Below, one piece after another: positions 33,614-42,796 of a stretch of DNA of 64,000 nucleotides. Made by a program: the position numbers and the translations under genes. The notes beneath the pieces are model-generated. The model had not been told where the DNA came from and did no database searches. It worked only from the letters and a program-made list of their open reading frames with translations. The number at the start of each line of letters is the position of its first letter. The stretch's first letter is position 1. Source of the stretch: an uncultured Flavobacteriaceae bacterium (GTDB lineage: Bacteria > Bacteroidota > Bacteroidia > Flavobacteriales > Flavobacteriaceae); contig CAJXEB010000001.1 in assembly GCA_913052585.1 (NCBI GenBank), forward strand, positions 1 through 64,000. The letters are read 5' to 3'.

Positions 33614-34965
33614 TATGCCTTATCGTCTCCTCCTAAAGCATCAAAAACTGTTTTAAATACAATTCGTAAATCCATTAAAATAGACCAGTTTTCTAGGTAA
33701 AATATATCATATTTAACTCTACTTGTAATAAAGTTATCATCTTCCACTTCGCCTCGAAATCCACTTACTTGAGCCAAACCTGTAATGCCTGGTTTGATAA
33801 AGTGACGAACCATAAATTTATCAATCTTTTCAGCATACATATGCGTATGACTCACCATATGAGGTCTTGGGCCAACTACAGACATATCGCCTTTAAGAAC
33901 ATTTATAAATTGCGGCAATTCATCAATACTGGTTTTTCTAATAATTTTACCAATTTTTGTAACCCTAGGATCATTCTTTTTTATTTGATGAATATGTGCA
34001 TCTGGGTTAGGCTTCATAGACCGAAATTTATAACAATAAAATTCTTTATAATCCAATCCGTTTCTTTTTTGTTTAAAGAAAATAGGACCTTTAGATTCAA
34101 ATTTAATAATCAATCCAAGAATAGGTGTTAACCAAGATAAAATACCAATAATTACTACTAAAGAAAAGAAGATATCAAAACTTCTTTTAATAAAGAGGTT
34201 GATTGGCTCGTCTGTAGGAATTCTTCTCATAGACAAAATAGGAAGATATCCATAGTAGGTAAAATCTAATTTCTTAGAATAGATTTCTTTATTATCTGGT
34301 AAGAATTTTAAGATTTTAAGATTATTATCTGCGTATTCTATTAATTTTGCTAGCTCTTGATTATTTACTTCTGCAACAGACGAATAAATCTCATCTACTT
34401 CATTGTCAGAAATGAATTCAAATATTTCATCAATGCTATACTTATTCTCGCCTTTTAAATCAAATATTTTTATTAGTTGATAGCCATAATCTGGATTGTC
34501 ATTAAAATACTTTCTTAATTGATCTGTCTTTTTATTTAATCCAATTATTACTACATTTCTTAAGTTACCTTTAAATACTTTTCGATATTTTTTTAGTAAA
34601 AAAAAGATGGCAAATTTAACAATGGCTATTGAAGACATCACAAATATTACATACTTAATTATGCTAGTAGATTTAATTGATAATTCGTTAAAAAAACCAA
34701 AGAAAGCAAATACCAATAATAAAAATATAATTGTTTGTTTTACTATTAATCCAAGCATTTTGGTAACACTTGTAAACCTGTAAATTTCATAAAAATTAGA
34801 TAGTAAAGTAGAAACTATCCAAGAAAATGATATGAAAATAAAAAAGTTTAAAATATCAGATTTTTCAGAAATAATATCCATTGAAAAATATCCTATAATA
34901 ATTAAATCTATTATATAAGAAATTGGTCTTAAAAACCCTGAATATCTTCCTCTTTTAAATATCAT
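33610..34965 (-). CDS. polyprenyl-phosphate hexose-1-phosphate transferase (WcaJ-like)
   Basis: The enzyme expected to begin the repeating unit by moving a sugar phosphate from a UDP-sugar to undecaprenyl phosphate. It has 451 residues: four-five N-terminal helices (about 10-130), a CoA-binding-like soluble domain (about 140-250) and the catalytic bacterial-sugar-transferase domain with SFDIFFSLVVIIGIL, KFRSMK, DELPQFINVLKGDMSVVGPR and a C-terminal PGITGLAQVSGFRGE. This is the PNPT fold of WcaJ/WbaP. It is the last gene of the ~28 kb minus-strand array. The first sugar is not certain. Confidence 0.93.
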   Translation of the reverse strand: MIFKRGRYSGFLRPISYIIDLIIIGYFSMDIISEKSDILNFFIFISFSWIVSTLLSNFYEIYRFTSVTKMLGLIVKQTIIFLLLVFAFFGFFNELSIKSTSIIKYVIFVMSSIAIVKFAIFFLLKKYRKVFKGNLRNVVIIGLNKKTDQLRKYFNDNPDYGYQLIKIFDLKGENKYSIDEIFEFISDNEVDEIYSSVAEVNNQELAKLIEYADNNLKILKFLPDNKEIYSKKLDFTYYGYLPILSMRRIPTDEPINLFIKRSFDIFFSLVVIIGILSWLTPILGLIIKFESKGPIFFKQKRNGLDYKEFYCYKFRSMKPNPDAHIHQIKKNDPRVTKIGKIIRKTSIDELPQFINVLKGDMSVVGPRPHMVSHTHMYAEKIDKFMVRHFIKPGITGLAQVSGFRGEVEDDNFITSRVKYDIFYLENWSILMDLRIVFKTVFDALGGDDKAY

Positions 34966-34968
34966 TTA

Positions 34969-35958
34969 TTATTTTCTATTGTGCTTTGAAAAATCTTTAT
35001 GCTCGTTTTTTAATAATTCTTCTGGAGATAAGTTTTTAAAATAATCAAACGTTCTCTTCATTCCTTCACTTCTCGATATTTTTGGTTCCCAATTTAAAAT
35101 CTCTTTAGCTTTTGTAATATCAGGTTGCCTTTGCAAAGGATCGTCAGTAGGTAAAGCGCTATAAATTATTTTTTGATTTGTTCCAGTTAATTTAATGATT
35201 TCTTCAGCAAATTGTAGAATTGTTATTTCATTAGGGTTTCCAATATTAACGGGATACGCATAATCACTCATTAATAACTTAAATAACCCTTCAATTTCAT
35301 CATCAACATAACAAAATGATCTAGTTTGAGAACCGTCTCCAAAAACCGTTAAGTCTTCGCCTCTAAGCGCTTGTCCCATAAATGCAGGAATCACCCTTCC
35401 ATCATTAAGTCTCATTCTTGGTCCATAGGTATTAAAGATCCTTGCAATTCGTGTTTCTACCCCGTGAAAACGATGATAAGCCATCGTAATGGATTCTTGG
35501 AAACGTTTTGCTTCATCATATACTCCTCTAGGGCCAATGGTGTTTACATTTCCGTAATATTCTTCAGTTTGAGGATGAACTAAGGGGTCTCCATAAACTT
35601 CAGAAGTGGATGCTATCATTATTCTGGCATTTTTTTCTTTAGCTAATCCTAATAAATTATGCGTTCCTAACGACCCTACTTTTAAGGTTTGAATTGGTAT
35701 TTTTAAATAATCTATGGGGCTTGCAGGTGAGGCAAAATGAAGAATGTAATCTAAATCTCCTGCAACATGAACAAATTTAGAAACATCATGATGATAAAAA
35801 TCAAAATCTGGATTTTTAAAAAGATGTTCAATATTCTTTAAGTCTCCTGTAATTAAATTATCCATTCCAATTACACAGTATCCTTCGCTAATAAATTTAT
35901 CACATAAGTGAGATCCTAAAAATCCAGCTGCTCCAGTAATTAAAACTCTTTTTTTCAT
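34969..35958 (-). CDS. UDP-glucuronate decarboxylase (UDP-xylose synthase)
   Basis: An SDR-family enzyme of 329 residues predicted to convert UDP-glucuronate to UDP-xylose. It has the NAD loop [11 protein letters not shown] (9-19) and the [10 protein letters not shown] segment. The catalytic set is STSEVYGDP (S/T), Y..K in [11 protein letters not shown], and [10 protein letters not shown]. These are the UXS-subgroup marks. It follows ugd by 9 bases, which supplies UDP-GlcA, so the two together provide UDP-GlcA and UDP-xylose for the glycan. Confidence 0.92.
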   Translation of the reverse strand: MKKRVLITGAAGFLGSHLCDKFISEGYCVIGMDNLITGDLKNIEHLFKNPDFDFYHHDVSKFVHVAGDLDYILHFASPASPIDYLKIPIQTLKVGSLGTHNLLGLAKEKNARIMIASTSEVYGDPLVHPQTEEYYGNVNTIGPRGVYDEAKRFQESITMAYHRFHGVETRIARIFNTYGPRMRLNDGRVIPAFMGQALRGEDLTVFGDGSQTRSFCYVDDEIEGLFKLLMSDYAYPVNIGNPNEITILQFAEEIIKLTGTNQKIIYSALPTDDPLQRQPDITKAKEILNWEPKISRSEGMKRTFDYFKNLSPEELLKNEHKDFSKHNRK

Positions 35959-35967
35959 CTTTTAAAT

Positions 35968-37266
35968 TTATCTACCAATTGATATATATGAAATTCCTTC
36001 TCTCTTAACCTCTTCTAAATCATATAAATTTCTTCCATCAAAAATCACATTCTGATTTAAAAGCTCTTTTACTTTTTGAAAATCTGGAGTTCTAAAAATA
36101 CTCCATTCCGTACAAATCACCAATGCATCTGCATTAATTAATGCGTCATACATTGAATCACAATATGTTAAAGAATCACCAAACTGTTTTTCTATATTCG
36201 GCATTGCTTCAGGATCATAAACTGATAATGAGACTCCTTTGTTTAGTAATTTTTCCATTAAATAAATGGCTGGAGCTTCTCTTACATCATCCGTTTCTGG
36301 TTTAAAAGCAAGTCCCCAAACAGCAATTTTTTTATTAGATAAATCACCATTGAAATAATTTTCAATTTTAGGGATTAAAATTGTTTTTTGTTTTTCATTA
36401 ACTTCAATAACAGAATTCAATATTTTAAAATCATAAAATTTATCCTTACCTGCTTTCTGGAGTGCTTTTACATCTTTTGGAAAACAAGAACCACCATATC
36501 CTATCCCCGGAAATAAAAATCGTTTTCCAATTCTAGAGTCGGTTCCCATTCCTACTCTTACCTTATCAACATCTGCTCCTACTTTTTCACAGTAATTAGC
36601 AATCTCATTCATAAAGGTTATTTTGGTCGCTAAAAATGCATTTGCTGCATATTTTGTTAGCTCTGCAGATTTTTCATCCATAATGATTATTGGATTCCCT
36701 GAACGTACAAACGGATTATACAGCTTCTGCATCAATTTAGTTGCTTTTTCACTGCTAGACCCAATAACTATTCTTTCTGGCTTTAAGAAGTCATCTACTG
36801 CATACCCTTCTCTCAAAAATTCTGGGTTGGAGACCACATCAAAATCACATTTTGCGTTTTTTGCAATTGAGCTTTGAACTTTTTCAGCTGTTCCAACAGG
36901 AACGGTACTTTTATCAACAATAACTTTATAATTTGTTATTTTTTTTCCGATTTCATCTGCTACTCCTAATACATAAGATAAATCTGCAGATCCATCTTCA
37001 TCTTCAGGAGTAGGAAGTGCTAAAAAAATAATTTCCCCATGCTTAAGCCCTTCATCTAATGATGTTGTAAACTGTAAGCGATTGGCTTTAATGTTTCTTT
37101 CAAATAAAACATCTAGATGCGGTTCGTAAATTGGAACTACACCATTTCTCATTTTTTCTACTTTATCTTTGTCTATATCTACACAAATAACTTCATTGCC
37201 TGTTTCAGCAAGACAAGTTCCTGTTACTAAACCTACATATCCAGTTCCTATTACTGATATCTTCAT
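35968..37266 (-). CDS. ugd: UDP-glucose 6-dehydrogenase
   Basis: A 432-residue NAD-dependent enzyme that oxidises UDP-glucose to UDP-glucuronate. The N-terminal NAD domain has ISVIGTGYVGLVTGTCLAE. The central helix has LTKYAANAFLATKITFMNEI. The catalytic cysteine is in GYGGSCFPKDV (about residue 258), and the UDP-binding domain has KIAVWGLAFKPETDDVREAP. It has a promoter-like element 40 bases upstream and precedes the UDP-xylose synthase gene. It is one of two nucleotide-sugar dehydrogenases in the locus, the other being WecC-like. Confidence 0.95.
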   Translation of the reverse strand: MKISVIGTGYVGLVTGTCLAETGNEVICVDIDKDKVEKMRNGVVPIYEPHLDVLFERNIKANRLQFTTSLDEGLKHGEIIFLALPTPEDEDGSADLSYVLGVADEIGKKITNYKVIVDKSTVPVGTAEKVQSSIAKNAKCDFDVVSNPEFLREGYAVDDFLKPERIVIGSSSEKATKLMQKLYNPFVRSGNPIIIMDEKSAELTKYAANAFLATKITFMNEIANYCEKVGADVDKVRVGMGTDSRIGKRFLFPGIGYGGSCFPKDVKALQKAGKDKFYDFKILNSVIEVNEKQKTILIPKIENYFNGDLSNKKIAVWGLAFKPETDDVREAPAIYLMEKLLNKGVSLSVYDPEAMPNIEKQFGDSLTYCDSMYDALINADALVICTEWSIFRTPDFQKVKELLNQNVIFDGRNLYDLEEVKREGISYISIGR

Positions 37267-37305
37267 TAACTATTTTTCTTTAATTATTTTTTAAAAAATT
37301 TACTG

Positions 37306-37313
37306 CAAAAATA
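37306..37313 (-). promoter_or_regulatory. -7 element (TATTTTTG) upstream of ugd
   Basis: An exact TAnnTTTG match on the minus strand, 40 bases before the ugd ATG, in a 66-base gap. It suggests a secondary start for ugd-UXS-wcaJ. Confidence 0.45.
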
Positions 37314-37332
37314 CAACATACTAGCCTTTAAA

Positions 37333-38559
37333 CTAGCTATCATCGCTTAGAGATTCGTTTAACTTTTTATCTAAAATGTTTTTATTATTGATTAACAAAA
37401 TCACTAAAACAAATCCCAAATAATAGGCTCCTACTTGTCGGTGAAAATAATTCTCTACCATACCAAATAAAATAATGGATAAAATTAAAGCTGTTGGAAA
37501 AAAATGTTTGTAGTTTTTATATACTAAAAAGAAAAGAATTCCTAAAAATAAAATTAGACTAATAAGTCCAGCGCTTACATAAAAATCTAAATATTGATTA
37601 TGAGTGTTAAACCTTTTATCTATAAAATTTTGTCTTGTTTCAATATCCTCTATTTCGTTTTTATAGCATAACACTAATTTATTGGCCGTTTCTCTAAAAC
37701 CAATACCAAAAAGGCCAGATGTATTTTCATTGATGATTTTTGAAGTACAGTCCCAAATTTGTGTTCTATACCCTAAAGGCAGGCTAGACTCTGTATAAGT
37801 AACTTCTGAAATATCTGTACTTGGTTGAAAAACAGTTGGAAACTTAAAATAACTTGTTATCAATATTGCAACTAATACTACTACTGTAATAGTAAGTCTA
37901 ATCTTTTTTTCTTTGCCATAAAATTGTCTCAAAACAACTAAAAAAAATAAAATTACTAAAGCTGTTTTAGACATTATTAATAATAAATAAGAAACATTTA
38001 TTATAATACTTGCCAAATAATATTTATTATCAGGATGGTACTTTTTTGTTAAATATTTATAAGAAATTAGAATACTTAACAGGCATAAAAGACCAACATA
38101 AACCCTGTCTATTAATAGTGCATCAACAGTTTCTTGAAAAAATAGTATGGAAACATCTGAATTTTGATTGACTAATATTAAAAACTGAACCAGTGTATAA
38201 ATAATAGCGATAAAGGAAGAAAAAATAATTGCTTTGTTTACCTTTTTAAAATCTGCAATGGGTAAATATAAAAATACAATACCAATAGGAAGCATCATTG
38301 TTTTTATAAATACAAAATCTAATTCAAACCTTCCCTGAATAAGTGAATTGGCAAGTAGAAATAAAATAAAAAATACCAATAAAAGAGTAGAGCTTATTGA
38401 TATTTTTTTTAAATCTTTTTTTGTAATTATAAAAGGGAATGCTATAACCAATATTAGCATTAAAATATTTGGTAATGCCCTTACGTACTCATCAAAAGGA
38501 AGGATGAGGTATAATAATATAAAAACATACGGATATATTGCTGCTAATAGTATTCTCAC
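37333..38559 (-). CDS. O-antigen ligase/polymerase-like membrane protein (Wzy/WaaL family)
   Basis: A 408-residue integral membrane protein with about 11 helices and one large periplasmic loop (about 245-320). The loop holds YRTQIWDCTSKIINENTSGL and the conserved FGIGFRETAN; a HNQYLDFYVSAGL segment follows. The H-N-x-x-L motif is the mark of the Wzy_C/WaaL family. It either polymerises repeat units or ligates the chain to lipid A core. The start is GTG at 38559, right after an in-frame stop. Two other proteins of this type lie in the locus. Confidence 0.85.
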   Translation of the reverse strand: MRILLAAIYPYVFILLYLILPFDEYVRALPNILMLILVIAFPFIITKKDLKKISISSTLLLVFFILFLLANSLIQGRFELDFVFIKTMMLPIGIVFLYLPIADFKKVNKAIIFSSFIAIIYTLVQFLILVNQNSDVSILFFQETVDALLIDRVYVGLLCLLSILISYKYLTKKYHPDNKYYLASIIINVSYLLLIMSKTALVILFFLVVLRQFYGKEKKIRLTITVVVLVAILITSYFKFPTVFQPSTDISEVTYTESSLPLGYRTQIWDCTSKIINENTSGLFGIGFRETANKLVLCYKNEIEDIETRQNFIDKRFNTHNQYLDFYVSAGLISLILFLGILFFLVYKNYKHFFPTALILSIILFGMVENYFHRQVGAYYLGFVLVILLINNKNILDKKLNESLSDDS

Positions 38560-38594
38560 TTACTAAGTCATTTATTAATGTACAAAACAAACTC

Positions 38595-39362
38595 CTATTT
38601 TTCAGAATAAGAGGGAGTGCCTTTAATCTTTTCTTTAAACACTAAATATATAAATTTACTATTACCTACTAAGTATCTTTTCCACATTCTTTTTGGTTCT
38701 TGTATAAATCTATAAAACCATTCCAGCCCATTATTTTGCATCCACAATGGGGCTCTTTTTGTAAGGCCCGCAATAACATCAAAACTACCGCCAACTCCCA
38801 TAATAAAATTGACCGCTTTTAATTCGTTTTTAAACTCGTATAAAAAGTTTTCTTTTTTAGGTGAAGTAATCGCAACAAACAACATGTTTGCTCCGCTAGA
38901 AGCAATTTCGTTAGCTATAGAAGCTTCATCTTCTTTATGGTAATAGCCATTTCTATAACCCGCTATTAAGTTTTTACCATATTTTTCGGTATAAATAGAA
39001 ATCACTTTTTTGACTACTTCTTCTTTGGCACCAAATAAAAATATTTTATGATTATTTTTATAAGCAAGCTCCACCAAATTTTGCATTAAATCGATCCCAG
39101 CGACTCTTTCTTTTAATGGTTTGTTTAAAAATTTAGCTGCCCATACCACGGCTTGACCGTCTGCATTGATAATATCGCTATTATTGACACTTTCCCGTAA
39201 TTGATTATCCTTTTGCAGTTGAACAATCTTTCCAGCATTAACCACAACGTGATGTATACTCTCCTTATTAACAATGGTTTTGTTAACTATTGCAAGTGTT
39301 TCGTCCATCGAAAGATTATGGATGGAAGTATTTAGAATATTAATTTTTTGAGGAAAATTCAC
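38595..39362 (-). CDS. WecB/TagA/CpsF family glycosyltransferase
   Basis: A GT26 enzyme of 255 residues that adds a hexosamine or its uronate to a lipid-linked sugar. It has NADGQAVVWAAKFLNKPLKE (about 67-86) with the catalytic Asp, LFGAKEEVV, then PKKENFLYE and a C-terminal GGSFDVIAGLTKRAPLWMQN. This is the typical GT26 arrangement, ending in a basic amphipathic tail that binds the membrane. It starts with GTG at 39362; no in-frame ATG exists nearby. UDP-ManNAcA from WecB/WecC is a natural donor, as in TagA/WecG. Confidence 0.92.
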   Translation of the reverse strand: MNFPQKINILNTSIHNLSMDETLAIVNKTIVNKESIHHVVVNAGKIVQLQKDNQLRESVNNSDIINADGQAVVWAAKFLNKPLKERVAGIDLMQNLVELAYKNNHKIFLFGAKEEVVKKVISIYTEKYGKNLIAGYRNGYYHKEDEASIANEIASSGANMLFVAITSPKKENFLYEFKNELKAVNFIMGVGGSFDVIAGLTKRAPLWMQNNGLEWFYRFIQEPKRMWKRYLVGNSKFIYLVFKEKIKGTPSYSEK

Positions 39363-39378
39363 TTTTTCGTTTAGGTTA

Positions 39379-39386
39379 CAAAGATA
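39379..39386 (-). promoter_or_regulatory. -7 element (TATCTTTG) upstream of the TagA-like gene
   Basis: An exact TAnnTTTG match on the minus strand 17 bases before the GTG start, in a 165-base gap. It implies a short leader and a separate start of transcription inside the array. Confidence 0.5.
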
Positions 39387-39446
39387 AAAAAGAGGGCTCT
39401 AGTATTTTAGCATTAATCAAAAAAAGTTAGGTCATCCTTCAGTGTT

Positions 39447-39472
39447 ATTAATGTGGCGTTTCCACAATTAAT
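39447..39472. repeat. imperfect inverted repeat between two glycosyltransferase genes
   Basis: ATTAATGTGG (39447-39456) pairs with CCACAATTAAT (39462-39472) with one bulge. No T-tract follows on the minus strand, so it is not a clear terminator. It lies 56 bases downstream of the GT4 stop. Confidence 0.4.
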
Positions 39473-39527
39473 GTAATCCATATAATATCTAATTGAAGAA
39501 TAAGAAAAACTTAAATTTTTATGTCTT

Positions 39528-40589
39528 TTACTGAGTGTTTAAAAATTTAATGACCTGTGATTTAACTTTTTCACTATCATAATCATTTGCAGTTTCTAAT
39601 GCATTTGTTATCATTTCACTTTTAAATTCAGAATCGTAATTATAATATTCCTTTATTTTCTTAGACAACTCACTGGCATCTTTTGCTTTAAATAAAAGCC
39701 CGTTTTTACCAGATGTAATGTATCCCTTAGGTCCTCCAATATTACTTGCGATAACTGGGACACCACAAGACATGGCTTCTAATCCTACTAATCCTAAGCT
39801 TTCATCAACTCTATATGTTGGAAAAACAAATACATTAAATAAATTATATTCTTTGGCTAATTCAGACTGAGTTAAATTTGATTTTAATGTATAAGAAATA
39901 TTTAATTTTTCTAACCTATTTTTAATTTCTTTTTTATCAGGACCATCGCCAACTAATCTAATAGAAAGGTTAGAAACTGAATTTTCCTTTAATAAAATTT
40001 CAATTGCATTTAACAGCACTTTCCATCCTTTTTTTTCTATAAAATTTGAAACAAAACCAATTACAAAGTCATCTGATTTGGAAACATTCGTGGTAGCATT
40101 AAAAATAGTTCTATTTATTCCTCCCGAAGGATAAACAAAAAGGTTCTCTTTTTCTTTTTCAAATTGAGTTAAAAAAAACGCTCTATAATAGTTTGAAGGC
40201 AAAACTATGGCTGATCTTTTTATTAATTTCTTTAAGAAAACAGAAAGAAATTTTTTCAAAGTGTTATTGAATATTAAATCACTTCCATGAAAATTTAATA
40301 TATATTTTCTGTTAAACAAACAAAGTATTGGCGCTACATGTAGTGGGTAATGAACATAAACAAGGTCTTCTTTTTTTGCATTAAACATTGCATTTACTAT
40401 TCTTAAATAGAATCCTATATAGCCAAATAGTTTATTTAGCCCTTCTTTTTTAGTAAGTACTGTTTTTTTGATTTCAAAAGTATCTTCTAAAGAAATAACA
40501 AAATTCTTAACAAAAATACCATATCTAATGTTCTTTGTCGAAGGATACATATTTGAAATTAATACTATATTTCTTTTAGACTTACTCAT
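39528..40589 (-). CDS. glycosyltransferase family 4
   Basis: A GT-B glycosyltransferase of 353 residues. The N-terminus IVLISNMYPSTKNIRYGIF and the loop NFHGSDLIF mark the acceptor domain. The donor domain has FVIGFVSNFIEKKGWKVLLN, IRLVGDGPDKKEI and the E-x7-E element of DESLGLVGLEAMSCGVPVIA. It is a retaining enzyme; sugar and linkage are unknown. Its start overlaps the end of the Wzy-like gene upstream by 8 bases. Confidence 0.92.
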   Translation of the reverse strand: MSKSKRNIVLISNMYPSTKNIRYGIFVKNFVISLEDTFEIKKTVLTKKEGLNKLFGYIGFYLRIVNAMFNAKKEDLVYVHYPLHVAPILCLFNRKYILNFHGSDLIFNNTLKKFLSVFLKKLIKRSAIVLPSNYYRAFFLTQFEKEKENLFVYPSGGINRTIFNATTNVSKSDDFVIGFVSNFIEKKGWKVLLNAIEILLKENSVSNLSIRLVGDGPDKKEIKNRLEKLNISYTLKSNLTQSELAKEYNLFNVFVFPTYRVDESLGLVGLEAMSCGVPVIASNIGGPKGYITSGKNGLLFKAKDASELSKKIKEYYNYDSEFKSEMITNALETANDYDSEKVKSQVIKFLNTQ

Positions 40590-41811
40590 TCTTAATTAAT
40601 TTATCACTGTACATTAATAAAAAGAAGCTCATGAAAAAAGAAAATATAAATACTCCCTTAGCTCGACATAAAAAACTTTCAATAAAACTTAATAAGACTA
40701 TAATAATAAAAAAGCTTAATGCTTCCCCCTTCAGTCTTGTTTTAAATGCGAAAAACCAAATAACCCAAGTAAATATAATTAGTCCAAAAATTCCATTAGC
40801 AATTAAAAATTCTAAAAATTGATTGTGAGCATTGTAGTTTTCTTTTAAAGCTGTTTTAAAACTTCCATTTATATACGCTCTAGTATAAATATTTTCTGTG
40901 TCTCCAGAGCCAACACCAAACAAAATTTTATCCTCTTTTTTAAACTCTCTAGTGATAAAATCCCATCTTTGAATACGTTCAATTTTTACCTTACCACTTC
41001 CGTCTATTAATCCAGAAAATTTATTTCCTAAATAATCGAATTTTACAGATAAAAATATAACTCCAACTATAAACAGACTTATTAATAGTCCTTTTTTTAA
41101 ATTTCTTTTTTGAATTACAGAGGAGACTAAAACTAGAATAAAAGCTAGTATTGCCACACGGCTACTCAATTCGAGTAAAAAAAGAAAAAATGGCAAAAGG
41201 ATTAATATTAATTTTAGTTTGTTTGTTTTTAAAAACTTTAATTCTTCACTTTTTAATATCGCTAAAACCAATAGTACTATTAGTAATGCAAAATAATTAG
41301 GGTGTACTCCAATTGGCTTAACTAAATTCCAGTTAGAGTAAATCCATTCAAAAAAGTATGGAGCTTGTCTTAAAGGTGTTGCGTTTGATAAAATAGATGT
41401 AATAACAAAACCCCAACAAATAATCATTCCTATTAACAAACCAATCCCTAATGAATAGTATATGTTTTTAAAATTAAAGTCTTCTTTTTTATGCGATAAT
41501 ATAATTGTGGGAAGTATTAATAACGTTAAAACTCTAGTTAAGTTTTTTGTAGCTATAGCAGTGTCGTTTGATAAAAACATTCCTAAAACATATAAAAGAA
41601 ACAACAATATAAAGGGGATTATAAAAGCTCTTCTTTTCCATAATATTTGTTTTCTTTCTTTAAAACTTATCACCAGAAAAGAACTTGCGACAAAAATCCA
41701 GATTGCAATTGTATTTATAGATAAAAACAAAGGTAGTGTACCAACAAAAAGATAGGTGCTAATTTTAAAAAAAGACTGTTTAAAATTATTAGATTTCAAG
41801 AATTTGATCAT
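40582..41811 (-). CDS. O-antigen ligase/polymerase-like membrane protein
   Basis: A 409-residue integral membrane protein with 11-12 helices and a large loop (about 265-315) containing KIERIQRWDFITREFKKEDK and LFGVGSGDTENIY. The motif NAHNQFLEFLIANGIFGLI follows, the H-N-x-x-L signature of the Wzy_C/WaaL family. It is a candidate for ligase or polymerase. It overlaps a glycosyltransferase gene on each side (8 and 23 bases), so translation is coupled. Confidence 0.87.
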   Translation of the reverse strand: MIKFLKSNNFKQSFFKISTYLFVGTLPLFLSINTIAIWIFVASSFLVISFKERKQILWKRRAFIIPFILLFLLYVLGMFLSNDTAIATKNLTRVLTLLILPTIILSHKKEDFNFKNIYYSLGIGLLIGMIICWGFVITSILSNATPLRQAPYFFEWIYSNWNLVKPIGVHPNYFALLIVLLVLAILKSEELKFLKTNKLKLILILLPFFLFLLELSSRVAILAFILVLVSSVIQKRNLKKGLLISLFIVGVIFLSVKFDYLGNKFSGLIDGSGKVKIERIQRWDFITREFKKEDKILFGVGSGDTENIYTRAYINGSFKTALKENYNAHNQFLEFLIANGIFGLIIFTWVIWFFAFKTRLKGEALSFFIIIVLLSFIESFLCRAKGVFIFSFFMSFFLLMYSDKLIKNE

Positions 41812-42796
41812 ATCTTTTTTGATAAGTATTATTTAAAGCTATTTCTTTCAAAAAATCTACAATTAAAGAATATTCTTTAGCGTCTATAGCTTGAATATTA
41901 CTATGTATCACCTCTAAGTTATTCATAGATGCAAACAGTTGGTATTGGTTGCTTAACAATTTCTCAACCGGTAAGTGTTTTTCGGTAAAAAAAGGAAGTT
42001 GAAAACTTAAAAAATCAAATATTTTTATTGGAAAAGTAAGATCGTCATATTTATTCCTTGGACGCGTATGAAAAGCATAAGCAATATTGTTAGCACTTAT
42101 AAATTCTGGTATGGAATCGCGTAGAATTTTTGACACAGCAATACTAGTTTTAGTAGTTTTTTCTTCTAGGTCTTTATCTCCCGATAGAATGTAAAAATTA
42201 TATTCATTACGATATTTGTTTTCGAAATCTAAGAAATTTACAAAACCTGAATTTTGATATTTAGTGCTACCTAAATACAGAATACCAAGTTTTTTTGTAA
42301 AATCTGGAATTGTTTTGTTTTCTAATACATTGTAGGTACCAGGAGGCAAATCTTGATAAGGTTTTTTTAAATACCACGAATTATTTTTATAAAACTGAGC
42401 TCCCATCTCTAAAGTTGGGAAAACCATATTCGTAGCCATTAATGATAAATAAAAATTACTAAGTTTATTAAATATAAGTGTGATTTTTGATCGTAAAGTT
42501 GAATATTCTTCTGGAAACATTTCAATGTAAACATCCCGAATAAAAATGATTACTTTTTTTGCTCTTATTCGTAATATTAACAAACAAAAAACATCGATAA
42601 GGGCAATACGGTTTGTAGCAGATTCAACATATACGATATTCACTTTCTTGACAGAAAAAGAGTTGACGAATTTGTTACCTTTTTCAATAACATCATCATT
42701 TTTATTCAAAAAAACACTCTTAAATAGTGAAACTCTGGTTCTTGGACCTCCAGAAACTTTTTTTAAATTTGGAATTATGTAAAGAAGATTTTTCAT
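41789..42796 (-). CDS. GT-B glycosyltransferase, divergent
   Basis: A 335-residue protein that looks like a divergent GT-B enzyme. It has an N-terminal IIPNLKKVSGGPRTRVSLFK, a central KLGILYLGSTKYQNSGFVNF start of the donor domain, and a C-terminal KYDDLTFPIKIFDFLSFQLP which corresponds to the donor-binding PxKxFE/D-type helix. The clear E-x7-E of GT4 is missing. It overlaps the neighbouring genes by 23 and 4 bases. Function is inferred from fold hints and context. Confidence 0.7.
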   Translation of the reverse strand: MKNLLYIIPNLKKVSGGPRTRVSLFKSVFLNKNDDVIEKGNKFVNSFSVKKVNIVYVESATNRIALIDVFCLLILRIRAKKVIIFIRDVYIEMFPEEYSTLRSKITLIFNKLSNFYLSLMATNMVFPTLEMGAQFYKNNSWYLKKPYQDLPPGTYNVLENKTIPDFTKKLGILYLGSTKYQNSGFVNFLDFENKYRNEYNFYILSGDKDLEEKTTKTSIAVSKILRDSIPEFISANNIAYAFHTRPRNKYDDLTFPIKIFDFLSFQLPFFTEKHLPVEKLLSNQYQLFASMNNLEVIHSNIQAIDAKEYSLIVDFLKEIALNNTYQKRYDQILEI